Origin: an uncultured Pleurocapsa sp.
Lineage (GTDB): Bacteria > Cyanobacteriota > Cyanobacteriia > Cyanobacteriales > Xenococcaceae
Direction of reading: 5' to 3'
DNA length: 5,798 nt
Assembly (NCBI GenBank): GCA_937884735.1
Contig: CAKZYI010000726.1
Location: forward strand, 1 to 5,798
The notes under the pieces are model-generated. The model made no database searches. It was not told the origin of the DNA and worked only from the letters and a program-made list of their open reading frames with translations. Position numbers and translations under genes: made by a program. Below, piece by piece: positions 1-5,752 of this stretch (within the stretch, counting starts at the first letter, position 1; each line of letters opens with the position of its first letter).

Positions 1-643
1 AGTCGCCGATATCGCTTGGGAAATAGCAGAAGTAGTCAATAGTGGGGTGCAAACTGCAATTGTAGTTGGTGGAGGAAACATTTTTCGCGGAATGAAGGCT
101 TCTGCTGCGGGAATGGATCGAGCTACCGCTGATTACATTGGCATGATTGCAACGGTAATGAATGCCATGACTCTGCAAGATGCCTTAGAAAGAATTGGTA
201 TTGCCAACCGCTTACAAACAGCAATATCGATGCAGGAAGTTGCCGAACCTTATATTCGCCGTCGTGCTATTCGTCATCTAGAAAAAGGTCGAGTCGTAAT
301 CTTTGGTGCAGGCTCAGGGAACCCGTTTTTTACGACTGATACTACCGCTGCTTTGAGAGCCGCTGAAATTGACGCGGAAATTATTTTCAAAGCGACTAAA
401 GTCGACGGCATATATGATTGCGATCCTAAAGAAAACAGTAATGCTCGCCGTTATCAGAGTTTGACCTACAGTCATGTTTTAGCTAACGAATTACGGGTAA
501 TGGACAGTACTGCGATCGCTTTGTGCAAAGAAAATGATATTCCTATATTAGTATTCGATCTTTCCGTTAACGGTAATATTATGCGTGCTACTAAAGGTGA
601 AACTGTTGGCACTATTGTAGGAGGAAATTGTGAAGTTATCTGA
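1..643 (+). CDS. pyrH: UMP kinase (uridylate kinase), 5' end cut off by the window
   Basis: Phosphorylates UMP to UDP with ATP in cytosolic pyrimidine nucleotide synthesis; bacterial UMP kinases belong to the amino acid kinase fold and are hexameric. The open frame enters from the left edge (first whole codon at base 2) and about 213 residues are visible; the family is usually about 240 long, so roughly 30 N-terminal residues are missing. The GTG at 47 is an internal valine of a conserved stretch (SGVQTAIVVGGGNIFRG), not the start. Visible signatures are the glycine-rich nucleotide loop GGGNIFRG (bases 68-91), MDRATADYIGM, the phosphate/substrate segment GAGSGNPFFTTDTTAA (305-352) and KATKVDGIYDCDP (389-427). 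The stop at 641-643 lies inside the start of frr, so the two are almost certainly co-transcribed and probably translationally coupled. Bacterial enzymes are commonly activated by GTP and inhibited by UTP; that is family knowledge, not visible here. Confidence 0.97.
   Translation, partial: VADIAWEIAEVVNSGVQTAIVVGGGNIFRGMKASAAGMDRATADYIGMIATVMNAMTLQDALERIGIANRLQTAISMQEVAEPYIRRRAIRHLEKGRVVIFGAGSGNPFFTTDTTAALRAAEIDAEIIFKATKVDGIYDCDPKENSNARRYQSLTYSHVLANELRVMDSTAIALCKENDIPILVFDLSVNGNIMRATKGETVGTIVGGNCEVI
619..625 (+). promoter_or_regulatory. Strong Shine-Dalgarno site for frr inside pyrH
   Basis: AGGAGGA lies within the last codons of pyrH, with five bases between GGAGG and the GTG start of frr at 630. 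It is the clearest ribosome binding site in the window and decides the frr start despite the GTG codon and the 14-base overlap with pyrH. Confidence 0.85.
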
Positions 644-1178
644 AGTAAAAGTACGTATGCAAAAGTCGATTGATGCGACTCAAAGGTCTTTTAACACTAT
701 TCGCACTGGTAGGGCTAGCACATCTTTGCTAGACCGTGTTATGGTCGATTATTATGGCGCAGAAACGCCTTTAAAGTCTTTAGCCAACCTAAGTACCCCT
801 GATGCTACGACAATCATGATCCAGCCTTATGATAAAGGCAGTATGGGTCAAATTGAGAAAGCTATTTCTATGTCAGATATTGGTCTTACCCCCAACAATG
901 ATGGTGATATTATTAGGCTAAATATTCCTCCTTTAACTAAAGAGCGTCGCAAAGAATTAGTTAAAACTGCGGGCAAGCTGGCTGAAGAGGGTAAAGTCGG
1001 AATTCGCAACATTCGTCGCGATGCGATCGAAGATGTGCGTAAAGAAGAAAAAAACAGCGACATCTCTGAAGATGAATCTAGAGATTTGCAGGACGAAATT
1101 CAAAGCATTACTGATAGCTTTAATAAAAAAGTTGAAGAGCTTCTCGCGATAAAAGAAAAAGACATTATGACAGTATAA
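630..1178 (+). CDS. frr: Ribosome recycling factor
   Basis: Together with EF-G it splits the post-termination ribosome so that subunits can start a new round of translation; cytosolic. The 182 residues match the family's usual length of about 185. The expected two-domain layout is present: a three-helix bundle made from the N-terminal helix (about 1-29) and the C-terminal half (about 105-182), with a small beta domain between. Recognisable conserved segments are NTIRTGRAS (22-30), ISMSDIGLTPNNDG (79-92), IRLNIPPLT (95-103), KVGIRNIRRDA (122-132, the arginine-rich contact region) and KNSDISEDESRDLQDEIQ (141-158). The GTG start is chosen because it follows a strong Shine-Dalgarno site and gives the conserved N-terminus MKLSEVKVRMQK. 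It overlaps pyrH by 14 bases, and the pyrH-frr order is widespread in bacteria. No frameshift or missing key segment was seen. Confidence 0.98.
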   Translation: MKLSEVKVRMQKSIDATQRSFNTIRTGRASTSLLDRVMVDYYGAETPLKSLANLSTPDATTIMIQPYDKGSMGQIEKAISMSDIGLTPNNDGDIIRLNIPPLTKERRKELVKTAGKLAEEGKVGIRNIRRDAIEDVRKEEKNSDISEDESRDLQDEIQSITDSFNKKVEELLAIKEKDIMTV

Positions 1179-1237
1179 CTGCTTTTATCCAGTCAGCTAG
1201 AGTCTTTGCGCCCTTATAAACATTCGTTAGTATTGGA

Positions 1238-1264
1238 TTGACAATTTATAAAACAATATATAAC
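1238..1264 (+). promoter_or_regulatory. Candidate sigma-70 promoter upstream of the terminator-like hairpin
   Basis: An exact TTGACA -35 hexamer at 1238-1243 is followed by TATAAC at 1259-1264 (5 of 6 matches to TATAAT). The 15-base spacer is shorter than the ideal 17; TAACAT at 1261-1266 gives a 17-base spacer but fewer matches. Transcription would begin near 1271, only about ten bases before the hairpin at 1281. The surrounding DNA is very A+T-rich, so chance matches are possible. Confidence 0.4.
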
Positions 1265-1280
1265 ATCTCTCTGTAGATAG

Positions 1281-1321
1281 AAGTATTACTTGGTTTTAAC
1301 TGAGTAATACTTTGTTGTTTT
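1281..1321 (+). terminator. Rho-independent-type terminator downstream of frr
   Basis: AAGTATTACT (1281-1290) pairs perfectly with AGTAATACTT (1303-1312), giving a 10-bp stem around a 12-base loop, followed by the U-rich tract TTGTTGTTTT. It is about 100 bases after the frr stop. The stem is A+T-rich and so weaker than a classical terminator. It may end the pyrH-frr transcript or a short RNA starting from the promoter candidate just upstream. Confidence 0.6.
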
Positions 1322-1376
1322 AGGTGTTATTTTAAAATTTTTATATATTGAAACAACGAGCAGATGCTTAGAATAA

Positions 1377-1384
1377 GCGATCGC
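1377..1384. repeat. HIP1 octameric palindrome (intergenic copy)
   Basis: Exact GCGATCGC. Other exact copies in this window begin at 512, 2513, 4068, 4180, 4859 and 5685, all inside genes. This is the only one outside a gene. HIP1 is a well-known highly repeated palindrome of many cyanobacterial genomes, and its density is a strong taxonomic marker here. Confidence 0.9.
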
Positions 1385-1443
1385 CCAAAACTATTTTACG
1401 AGGTCAGTAAGCTAGCTACAACCCTGGCTTTTGATAGATGAAT

Positions 1444-1471
1444 TTGATTAAGTTTTGTTGCAAAATATAAA
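1444..1471 (+). promoter_or_regulatory. Weak candidate promoter for the NDH-2 gene
   Basis: TTGATT (1444-1449, 4 of 6) and TATAAA (1466-1471, 5 of 6) are separated by 16 bases, which would start transcription about 25-30 bases before the ATG at 1505. The sequence is A+T-rich, so this is a suggestion only. Confidence 0.3.
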
Positions 1472-1504
1472 ATAATTATTAAGCATAACAGAGCATTAAT
1501 CAAC

Positions 1505-2776
1505 ATGAGTCAAACGGCAAAATCAACTCTTGTCTTGGGTGGCGGTTTCACTGGGTTGTTTACAGCATTACATCTAAGCCATAAAAACTATTCTAATTCC
1601 ATAACGTTAATCGATCGCAACGACAGATTTAGCTTTAACCCTATGATGTATGAATATTTAAGTGGAGAAATGAGCGACGAACAAGTATATCCCAGATACT
1701 TAGACTTATTAGAGGGTAGTGGAGTTAAATTTATCCAAGATTCAGTTGATTCGATAGACTTATCAAAACGGTATGTTAAACTCGCTTCTAATTTAAACTA
1801 TACATACGAGAATTTAGTTCTAGCTTTGGGTAGCGTGGGTAGCTATTTTGGTGTTGAAGGAGCAAAAGAACATACGTTTTTGTTTCGGACAGGAGAACAA
1901 GCAGTTAAATTAAGAAGACATCTACGAGAATGTTTGCAACTGGCAAGTCAAACTGAAGATAAAGTAAAACGTCATCAACTGCTTACCGTAGCTATAGTTG
2001 GCGCAGGTGCATCGGGTGTAGAGCTAGCTGCAACTTTAGCAGATTTGTTGCCCATTTGGTATAAAGATTTGGGTGGCAATATAGAAGAAATTAGAATTAT
2101 TCTAATCAATCGAAGTTCAGAAATTCTCAAAAGTAGCAACCAAAGCAAAAATGGCTCTAATAGTATTCAAGATACGGCAATTAAGGCATTAAATAATCGC
2201 ACAATTCCCGTAGAATTTTTGTTTGGGGCTTCTGTGACTCAAGTGTGTAAAAATAGCCTAGAATACAATCAAAACGAGCAAATCCAACACATCAGCGCAG
2301 CAACCATAGCTTGGACAGCAGGAGTAACCGCAAACCCTTTAATTGCTAATCTGGACGTGTCAGAAGAATATAAAACTAAGCGGGGATATTTATTAGTCAA
2401 ACCGACTATGCAGCTACCAGAATATTCTGAAGTATTTGCAGGTGGTGACTGTGCTTTGAATAATCAGGAAGATTTGCCTCAAACCGCACAGGTGGCTTAT
2501 CAAGAAGGAAAAGCGATCGCCGATAATTTGATAGCATTGGCTGGGGGGAAAAAACTATCTGAAGCCGATGTTAGTTTACGAGGAACACTGCTTAAGTTGG
2601 GTTTAGGTGAAAGCGTCGCCAATTTGTTTGATCGCTATCAAATCAAAGGCAAATTGGGTCATACTATTCGTGAGACTACCTATCTAACTTTGTTACCTAC
2701 TCCCATACACAATTTCAAAGCTACTACTGGGTGGTTAATTGACGAAATTTTTGAACAAAATAGCAATGTAGCCTAA
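1505..2776 (+). CDS. Type II NAD(P)H:quinone oxidoreductase (NDH-2, FAD-dependent)
   Basis: A non-proton-pumping flavoenzyme that passes electrons from NAD(P)H to a membrane quinone, probably plastoquinone, at the thylakoid or plasma membrane surface. The 423-residue protein has the two-dinucleotide-fold layout: FAD-binding GGGFTG at 12-17 with the acidic end of the second strand in ITLIDRND (D37), LVLALGS at 104-110, a second fold with VGAGASGVE (165-173) for NAD(P)H, AGGDCA at 312-317 contacting FAD, and AQVAYQ at 328-333, matching the AQxAxQ motif near the quinone site. No transmembrane helix is evident, so membrane attachment would be peripheral. At the end of the second strand of the NAD(P)H fold the sequence reads LINRSSEIL, without the acidic residue expected for strict NADH use. 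Cyanobacteria carry several paralogues (NdbA, NdbB, NdbC) and I cannot decide which this is. No strong Shine-Dalgarno site precedes the ATG. The gene appears to be transcribed alone. Confidence 0.92.
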   Translation: MSQTAKSTLVLGGGFTGLFTALHLSHKNYSNSITLIDRNDRFSFNPMMYEYLSGEMSDEQVYPRYLDLLEGSGVKFIQDSVDSIDLSKRYVKLASNLNYTYENLVLALGSVGSYFGVEGAKEHTFLFRTGEQAVKLRRHLRECLQLASQTEDKVKRHQLLTVAIVGAGASGVELAATLADLLPIWYKDLGGNIEEIRIILINRSSEILKSSNQSKNGSNSIQDTAIKALNNRTIPVEFLFGASVTQVCKNSLEYNQNEQIQHISAATIAWTAGVTANPLIANLDVSEEYKTKRGYLLVKPTMQLPEYSEVFAGGDCALNNQEDLPQTAQVAYQEGKAIADNLIALAGGKKLSEADVSLRGTLLKLGLGESVANLFDRYQIKGKLGHTIRETTYLTLLPTPIHNFKATTGWLIDEIFEQNSNVA

Positions 2777-2806
2777 AAGAGAATAAATTAAGGGATGTCA
2801 GTCTGG

Positions 2807-2856
2807 CAAAACTACAAAAATTGCAAGAATTACAAACTTTAATCTTTGTAGTTTTG
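2807..2856 (+). repeat. 12-bp perfect inverted repeat 30 bases after the NDH-2 stop
   Basis: CAAAACTACAAA (2807-2818) is exactly complementary to TTTGTAGTTTTG (2845-2856) across a 26-base spacer. After an A/C mismatch, three or four further pairs can form (2820-2823 with 2840-2843). As RNA this makes a long, A+U-rich hairpin at the 3' end of the NDH-2 transcript. It lacks a clean U tract after the stem (TAAACAAAAACC follows), so it is not a textbook intrinsic terminator. A role in 3' end formation or message stability is inference. Confidence 0.6.
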
Positions 2857-2895
2857 TAAACAAAAACCAATATTTATGTATTAAAGATCGATACT

Positions 2896-2926
2896 TTGAC
2901 GTTGTTATGAATAATTAGAATATTAT
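2896..2926 (+). promoter_or_regulatory. Weak candidate promoter for the response regulator gene
   Basis: TTGACG (2896-2901, 5 of 6) and TATTAT (2921-2926, 5 of 6) are separated by 19 bases, longer than ideal. If used, it would leave a leader of roughly 165-170 bases before the ATG at 3101. No other better-spaced pair was obvious in this gap. Confidence 0.28.
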
Positions 2927-3100
2927 GAACGTTTCACTTCTAAAGAGATTCTTTCTTCAGATTCATGTTTTTGAACAAAGATACTCAATAATTTATGTGA
3001 AATGAATATGATCCATTTTCTCTTGAGTGAAATCAGCTTTTGATTAAGATATTCCACTAAAGCAAAGCATCATCCGTTCCAAATTATTTAGGTAACGAGA

Positions 3101-3517
3101 ATGGACACGAAGCAAGACTTTAAGACGAAGGATATTGTATCTATCCCAAACCATTTAATTTTAGTGGTTGAAGATGATGAAGATAACCAGTTATTGCTGC
3201 AATATGCGATCTCTATGTTTGGATGGGAATACATATTCGCAATTAATGCTCTCGATGCGATAAAAATGGCTAGGGTAAAGCAGCCCGATATAATTTTACT
3301 AGATATAGTAATGCCAAACATAGATGGATTTCAAACAGCTAGTTTGTTAAAAAATAATATTTATACGCAAAATATTCCCCTTATTGCAGTGACAGGTTTA
3401 GTTGGAAGGGAAGAGAAAAATCTAATTTTTGCCACTGGCTTCAATGGCTATCTAAGTAAACCTTTTGCCTTAGATGATTTGCACAATGCGATCGTCTCAA
3501 ATATTGTAATTAATTAA
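3101..3517 (+). CDS. Single-domain response regulator (CheY/DivK-like receiver)
   Basis: A phosphoryl-accepting signalling protein with no output domain: 138 residues, of which about 18-136 form one receiver domain. Key residues are in place: acidic pocket D25 and D26 in VVEDDEDN, phosphoacceptor D68 in LLDIVMPNIDG, T98 in AVTG and K120 in SKPF. Such proteins act by docking to a kinase, phosphotransferase or other partner after phosphorylation. The start is firm: an in-frame TAG at 3089-3091 excludes anything longer and the ATG at 3101 is the first available. The first 17 residues are a hydrophilic extension before the domain. The ribosome binding site is weak. No histidine kinase lies alongside, so the cognate partner must be encoded elsewhere (an orphan regulator). 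It converges on the sigma factor gene. Response regulator family is certain; the pathway is unknown. Confidence 0.93.
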   Translation: MDTKQDFKTKDIVSIPNHLILVVEDDEDNQLLLQYAISMFGWEYIFAINALDAIKMARVKQPDIILLDIVMPNIDGFQTASLLKNNIYTQNIPLIAVTGLVGREEKNLIFATGFNGYLSKPFALDDLHNAIVSNIVIN

Positions 3518-3551
3518 ATATTAAATACTAAATATTTGTATCTAAAAATCT

Positions 3552-3599
3552 AAAAATGTACTCTCAACATTTTACGTCAAGAGTACATTTTGTTGTTTT
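3552..3599. terminator. Bidirectional intrinsic terminator between convergent genes
   Basis: AAAATGTACTCT (3553-3564) is perfectly complementary to AGAGTACATTTT (3580-3591) around a 15-base loop. On the + strand the stem runs into TTTTGTTGTTTT, 74 bases after the response regulator stop. On the - strand it runs into TTTTTAGATTTTTAG, which would end the sigma factor transcript. The position between two convergent genes fits a shared terminator. Confidence 0.75.
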
Positions 3600-3646
3600 G
3601 GATTGGTCTACTTAGACAATGTATACGGTAAATCGGAACAATCCAA
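3598..3646 (-). repeat. Nested inverted repeat in the sigma factor 3' untranslated region
   Basis: TTGGATTG (3598-3605) is complementary to CAATCCAA (3639-3646). Directly inside the left arm lies a small hairpin, GTCTA and TAGAC (3606-3617), and GTATAC (3621-3626) is self-complementary. Read on the - strand it lies between the sigma factor stop and the terminator. The function is unknown; it may simply fold the 3' end. Confidence 0.4.
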
Positions 3647-3677
3647 TATTAATGTGAATAAACTCATTACTACTGAA

Positions 3678-4565
3678 TTATCCTGCCAAAGTAGAAAGAC
3701 CAATCGCTCTTTTTTTGAGTAGCTTCATTGCTTTATTTTTAATTTGTCTAACTCTTTCGCGACTGATACCACAAACGTCACCGATTTGCTCATAGGTCAT
3801 AGTCTTGCCATCTTTTAAGCCATAGCGTAGAGTAATTACGTCTCGTTGCTTTGGAGATAAGGTATGAAGCAAACTTTGGATCTGAGAGCGAATTTCTTGG
3901 CTAGCAACAAAATCAGAAGGAGATGCCGAATCATCTGCTAAAATTTGCCCTAATTCAGTTTGATTTTCATCAATAGTGGCATTGAGGCTTTTGGGTCGAG
4001 TTATTCTAGCTGACTGGGCTAATGCTCTTAATTTCTTTAGATCCATATCTAATTCTTGAGCAATTTCGCGATCGCTTGGTCTGCGACCTAATCTTTGAGA
4101 CAGTTGGCGAGGCGCTTTCTTAACTTTGTTTAAGTCTTGGGTAATATGAATGGGTAGACGGATTGTACGAGCGTGATTAGCGATCGCTCTAGTCATTGCT
4201 TGTCTAATCCACCAGTAGCTGTAAGTAGAAAATTTATAACCCTTACTAGCATCAAATTTTTCCGATGCTCTCATTAAACCAATGCTACCTTCTTGAATCA
4301 AATCGAGCATTGATAAGCCACGATTCTGATACTTTTTGGCAATAGATACTACCAATCGAAGATTAGCTTTCACCATTTTTTGTTTGGCTTTCTGTCCGAG
4401 ATGAACAATCCTTTTCTCTTCGGGAGAAAGTTCCTCCTTCTCCAGAAGCGGTAACATTTCTTGAATTTGATTGGCAAGCTGAACTTCTTCTTCTGATTTT
4501 AGCAGAGGAGTACGACCAATTTCTTTGAGATAATCTCTAACTGTGTTGTTTGAATTAATAGCCAT
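3678..4565 (-). CDS. Group 2 RNA polymerase sigma-70 factor (RpoD-like)
   Basis: Directs RNA polymerase to promoters; group 2 factors resemble the primary sigma but are dispensable and serve stress, nutrient or light responses in cyanobacteria. The 295 residues carry region 1.2 (about 8-40, TVRDYLKEIGRTPLL), regions 2.1-2.2 (61-105, with NLRLVVSIAKKYQNRGLSML), 2.3-2.4 (109-140, YKFSTYSYWWIRQAMTRAI), region 3 (141-195), 4.1 (about 220-250, LSPKQRDVITLRYGL) and the 4.2 helix-turn-helix (256-285, YEQIGDVCGISRERVRQI). The long acidic region 1.1 of primary factors is absent and the protein is shorter than a typical SigA, which supports group 2. Near-intact 2.4 and 4.2 suggest recognition of ordinary -10/-35 promoters. 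The ATG has no strong Shine-Dalgarno site. It lies 61 bases downstream of the dehydrogenase gene on the same strand and may be read with it. I cannot assign the SigB/C/D/E type. Confidence 0.95.
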   Translation of the reverse strand: MAINSNNTVRDYLKEIGRTPLLKSEEEVQLANQIQEMLPLLEKEELSPEEKRIVHLGQKAKQKMVKANLRLVVSIAKKYQNRGLSMLDLIQEGSIGLMRASEKFDASKGYKFSTYSYWWIRQAMTRAIANHARTIRLPIHITQDLNKVKKAPRQLSQRLGRRPSDREIAQELDMDLKKLRALAQSARITRPKSLNATIDENQTELGQILADDSASPSDFVASQEIRSQIQSLLHTLSPKQRDVITLRYGLKDGKTMTYEQIGDVCGISRERVRQIKNKAMKLLKKRAIGLSTLAG

Positions 4566-4626
4566 GTTTGATTTTACTTTGCAGTTTTACTTTTTATGAG
4601 TTTTCTATCTGTGGTGAACGATACTT

Positions 4627-5436
4627 TTATTCTCCAGCCGACCAAGGTTTAAGAAAATCGGGATAAAGAGTCAAGCCTCCGTCTATAAATAGAGTTTGTC
4701 CAGTGATGTATGCAGCATCATCAGAAGCCAAAAATGCTGTTATTGCAGCCATCTCTTCTGAAGTTCCCACTCTTCCCATAGGAATGTGACTTTCTACTTC
4801 TTCTTTCTTTTGAGGATCTTCTGTCCAGCTATTGATGGGTGTAGCTGTAGCACCAGGCGCGATCGCATTTACCCGAATATTGTGAGGCGCGTATTCCAAA
4901 GCCAGAGTCTTTGTCATATTTTCCATTGCACCTTTACTCATGGAGTAGCTAACATAGGTAGGTCTGGGTATTATTTCATGTACGCTAGAAACATTAATAA
5001 TACTACCGCTTTTACCCGTTGCCATAAGATGCTTGATTGTTTCTCTGGCACAAAGATAAGCACCTCTGAGGTTGACCTGAATTACCTTATCAAAATCAGC
5101 TGTTTTCAATAAGTGAGAAGGGGAATTATTTTGTATTCCTGCGTTGTTAATCAAAATATCCAAGCTACCAAGCTTGTCAATTACTTCTGCACACATCCGA
5201 ATCACGTCTGCTTCTTCGGATACGTCTGCTTCAACTGGTAACAATTGTCCAGTACAACCTTCTATCTGAGCGCATGTCTGAGAAATTAAGTCCTTCGTTG
5301 CCTGAAGTTTACTTGGATCGTTACGATAGTTAAGAGCTACAATGGCACCTTCTTTCGCAAAATAGACGGCGATTGCCTGTCCGATGCCCGAAGTTGCTCC
5401 CGTAACCAGAACGTTTTTCCCCTTTAACCCTTTCAT
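4627..5436 (-). CDS. Short-chain dehydrogenase, glucose 1-dehydrogenase-like
   Basis: Probable NAD(P)-dependent oxidoreductase of the classical SDR family; the closest recalled relatives are Bacillus glucose 1-dehydrogenases, which oxidise beta-D-glucose to gluconolactone. The 269 residues show the cofactor motif TGATSGIG (12-19), NNAG (97-100), N122 in VNLRG, catalytic S151 in VSSVHE, Y164 and K168 of YSMSK, then IRVNAIAPGATATPI (187-201) and the C-terminal IDGGLTLYPDF (251-261), which is characteristic of the glucose dehydrogenase group. R38 in LNYRND after the second strand is compatible with NADP use. It is slightly longer than the Bacillus enzymes (about 261), partly from a cysteine-containing stretch around 52-64 (QTCAQIEGCTG). 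The true substrate in a cyanobacterium is uncertain. It lies between the NblA-like gene (104 bases upstream) and the sigma gene (61 bases downstream), all on the - strand. The ATG lacks a clear ribosome binding site. Confidence 0.88.
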   Translation of the reverse strand: MKGLKGKNVLVTGATSGIGQAIAVYFAKEGAIVALNYRNDPSKLQATKDLISQTCAQIEGCTGQLLPVEADVSEEADVIRMCAEVIDKLGSLDILINNAGIQNNSPSHLLKTADFDKVIQVNLRGAYLCARETIKHLMATGKSGSIINVSSVHEIIPRPTYVSYSMSKGAMENMTKTLALEYAPHNIRVNAIAPGATATPINSWTEDPQKKEEVESHIPMGRVGTSEEMAAITAFLASDDAAYITGQTLFIDGGLTLYPDFLKPWSAGE

Positions 5437-5540
5437 TTTATAGTTTTCTATACTTTGCTCGACCTTAAGTATCTAGCAAACAGACCAAAGAACACATCCC
5501 TCTAAAGCTGTACTATAAACAAAGGGCTTTATCTTAATTT

Positions 5541-5750
5541 CTATTTTGTAGCACCAAAGAGCATATCTACAATGTCTTTTTCTTGATTAAGAATTAGCTC
5601 TTTATAAATATTGTCTTTATAAAGCATTTGCTTGTGCATTTGAACCAATAATTCTAGTGCCTCTTCTTGATTTAACTGTTTGACGCGATCGCCAAAAATG
5701 CGAAGACTTAATTCTTGATCTACTGAGAGACTATTTTCTAATCTATCCAT
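5541..5750 (-). CDS. nblA: NblA-family (Ycf18-like) phycobilisome degradation protein, divergent
   Basis: NblA proteins are small adaptors that bind phycobilisomes and bring them to Clp protease during nutrient starvation, causing bleaching. This 69-residue protein keeps the family pattern: ELSLRIFGDRVKQLNQEEALELLVQMHKQM-type helix-turn-helix (about 13-42), with LSLRIF matching the usual 'LS-E-Q-FS-R-F' opening, then YKDNIYKELILNQ (44-56). Canonical proteins are about 55-65 residues and end shortly after a segment like YKELLKHQWG. Here the lysine and tryptophan of that segment are missing (ELILNQE) and the chain continues with KDIVDMLFGATK, an extension. Assignment to the family rests on my recall of the alignment, not a search. 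The ATG is the natural start; no strong Shine-Dalgarno site precedes it. It is the first gene of a same-strand run with the dehydrogenase and sigma factor. It could be a paralogue with altered target rather than the main NblA. Confidence 0.72.
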   Translation of the reverse strand: MDRLENSLSVDQELSLRIFGDRVKQLNQEEALELLVQMHKQMLYKDNIYKELILNQEKDIVDMLFGATK

Positions 5751-5752
5751 TA

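Larger units (their letters stand above)
1179..1504. other. 326-base intergenic region between frr and the NDH-2 gene
   Basis: No credible coding region or tRNA is visible. It holds, in order, a promoter-like element (1238-1264), a terminator-like hairpin with a U-rich tail (1281-1321), a HIP1 palindrome (1377-1384), an 8-base palindrome AGCTAGCT (1410-1417) and a weaker promoter candidate (1444-1471) close to the downstream start codon. The order promoter then hairpin, upstream of the NDH-2 gene, allows three readings: frr terminator, short RNA, or attenuated leader. Confidence 0.8.
2777..3100. other. 324-base intergenic region before the response regulator gene
   Basis: No convincing gene is present; the longest ATG frame noticed on the + strand (from 2925) is about 26 codons and resembles nothing known. 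The left part contains a long inverted repeat (2807-2856). The middle has a promoter-like pair (2896-2926). The rest, up to the ATG at 3101, is A+T-rich with short repeated words such as GTGAAAT (near 2998 and 3027). A long untranslated leader for the response regulator is possible. Confidence 0.7.

Noticed and set aside
47..49. GTG at 47 as the start of pyrH
   Set aside because: The frame is open to the left edge and the upstream codons encode conserved UMP kinase sequence, so this is an internal valine.
848..1063. 71-codon open frame on the - strand
   Set aside because: It lies wholly inside frr in another frame, and its translation shows no recognisable motif.
1273..1289. NtcA-type site (GTA-N8-TAC) near the hairpin
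   Set aside because: The right half-site reads TAT at the required spacing, so the consensus is not met.
2925..3005. 26-codon ATG frame before the response regulator
   Set aside because: It has no ribosome binding site and no similarity I recognise, and this length is expected by chance in A+T-rich DNA.
3088..3321. 77-codon open frame on the - strand
   Set aside because: It is antisense to the well-supported receiver gene, with no family resemblance.
4786..5112. 108-codon open frame on the + strand
   Set aside because: It is antisense to the short-chain dehydrogenase. The product is rich in Cys, Phe and Tyr with no domain, as expected for a shadow frame.
5503..5531. TAAAGC/GCTTTA inverted repeat as a terminator after the NblA-like gene
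   Set aside because: The stem is only six pairs, with no U tract on the - strand, so it is too weak to call.
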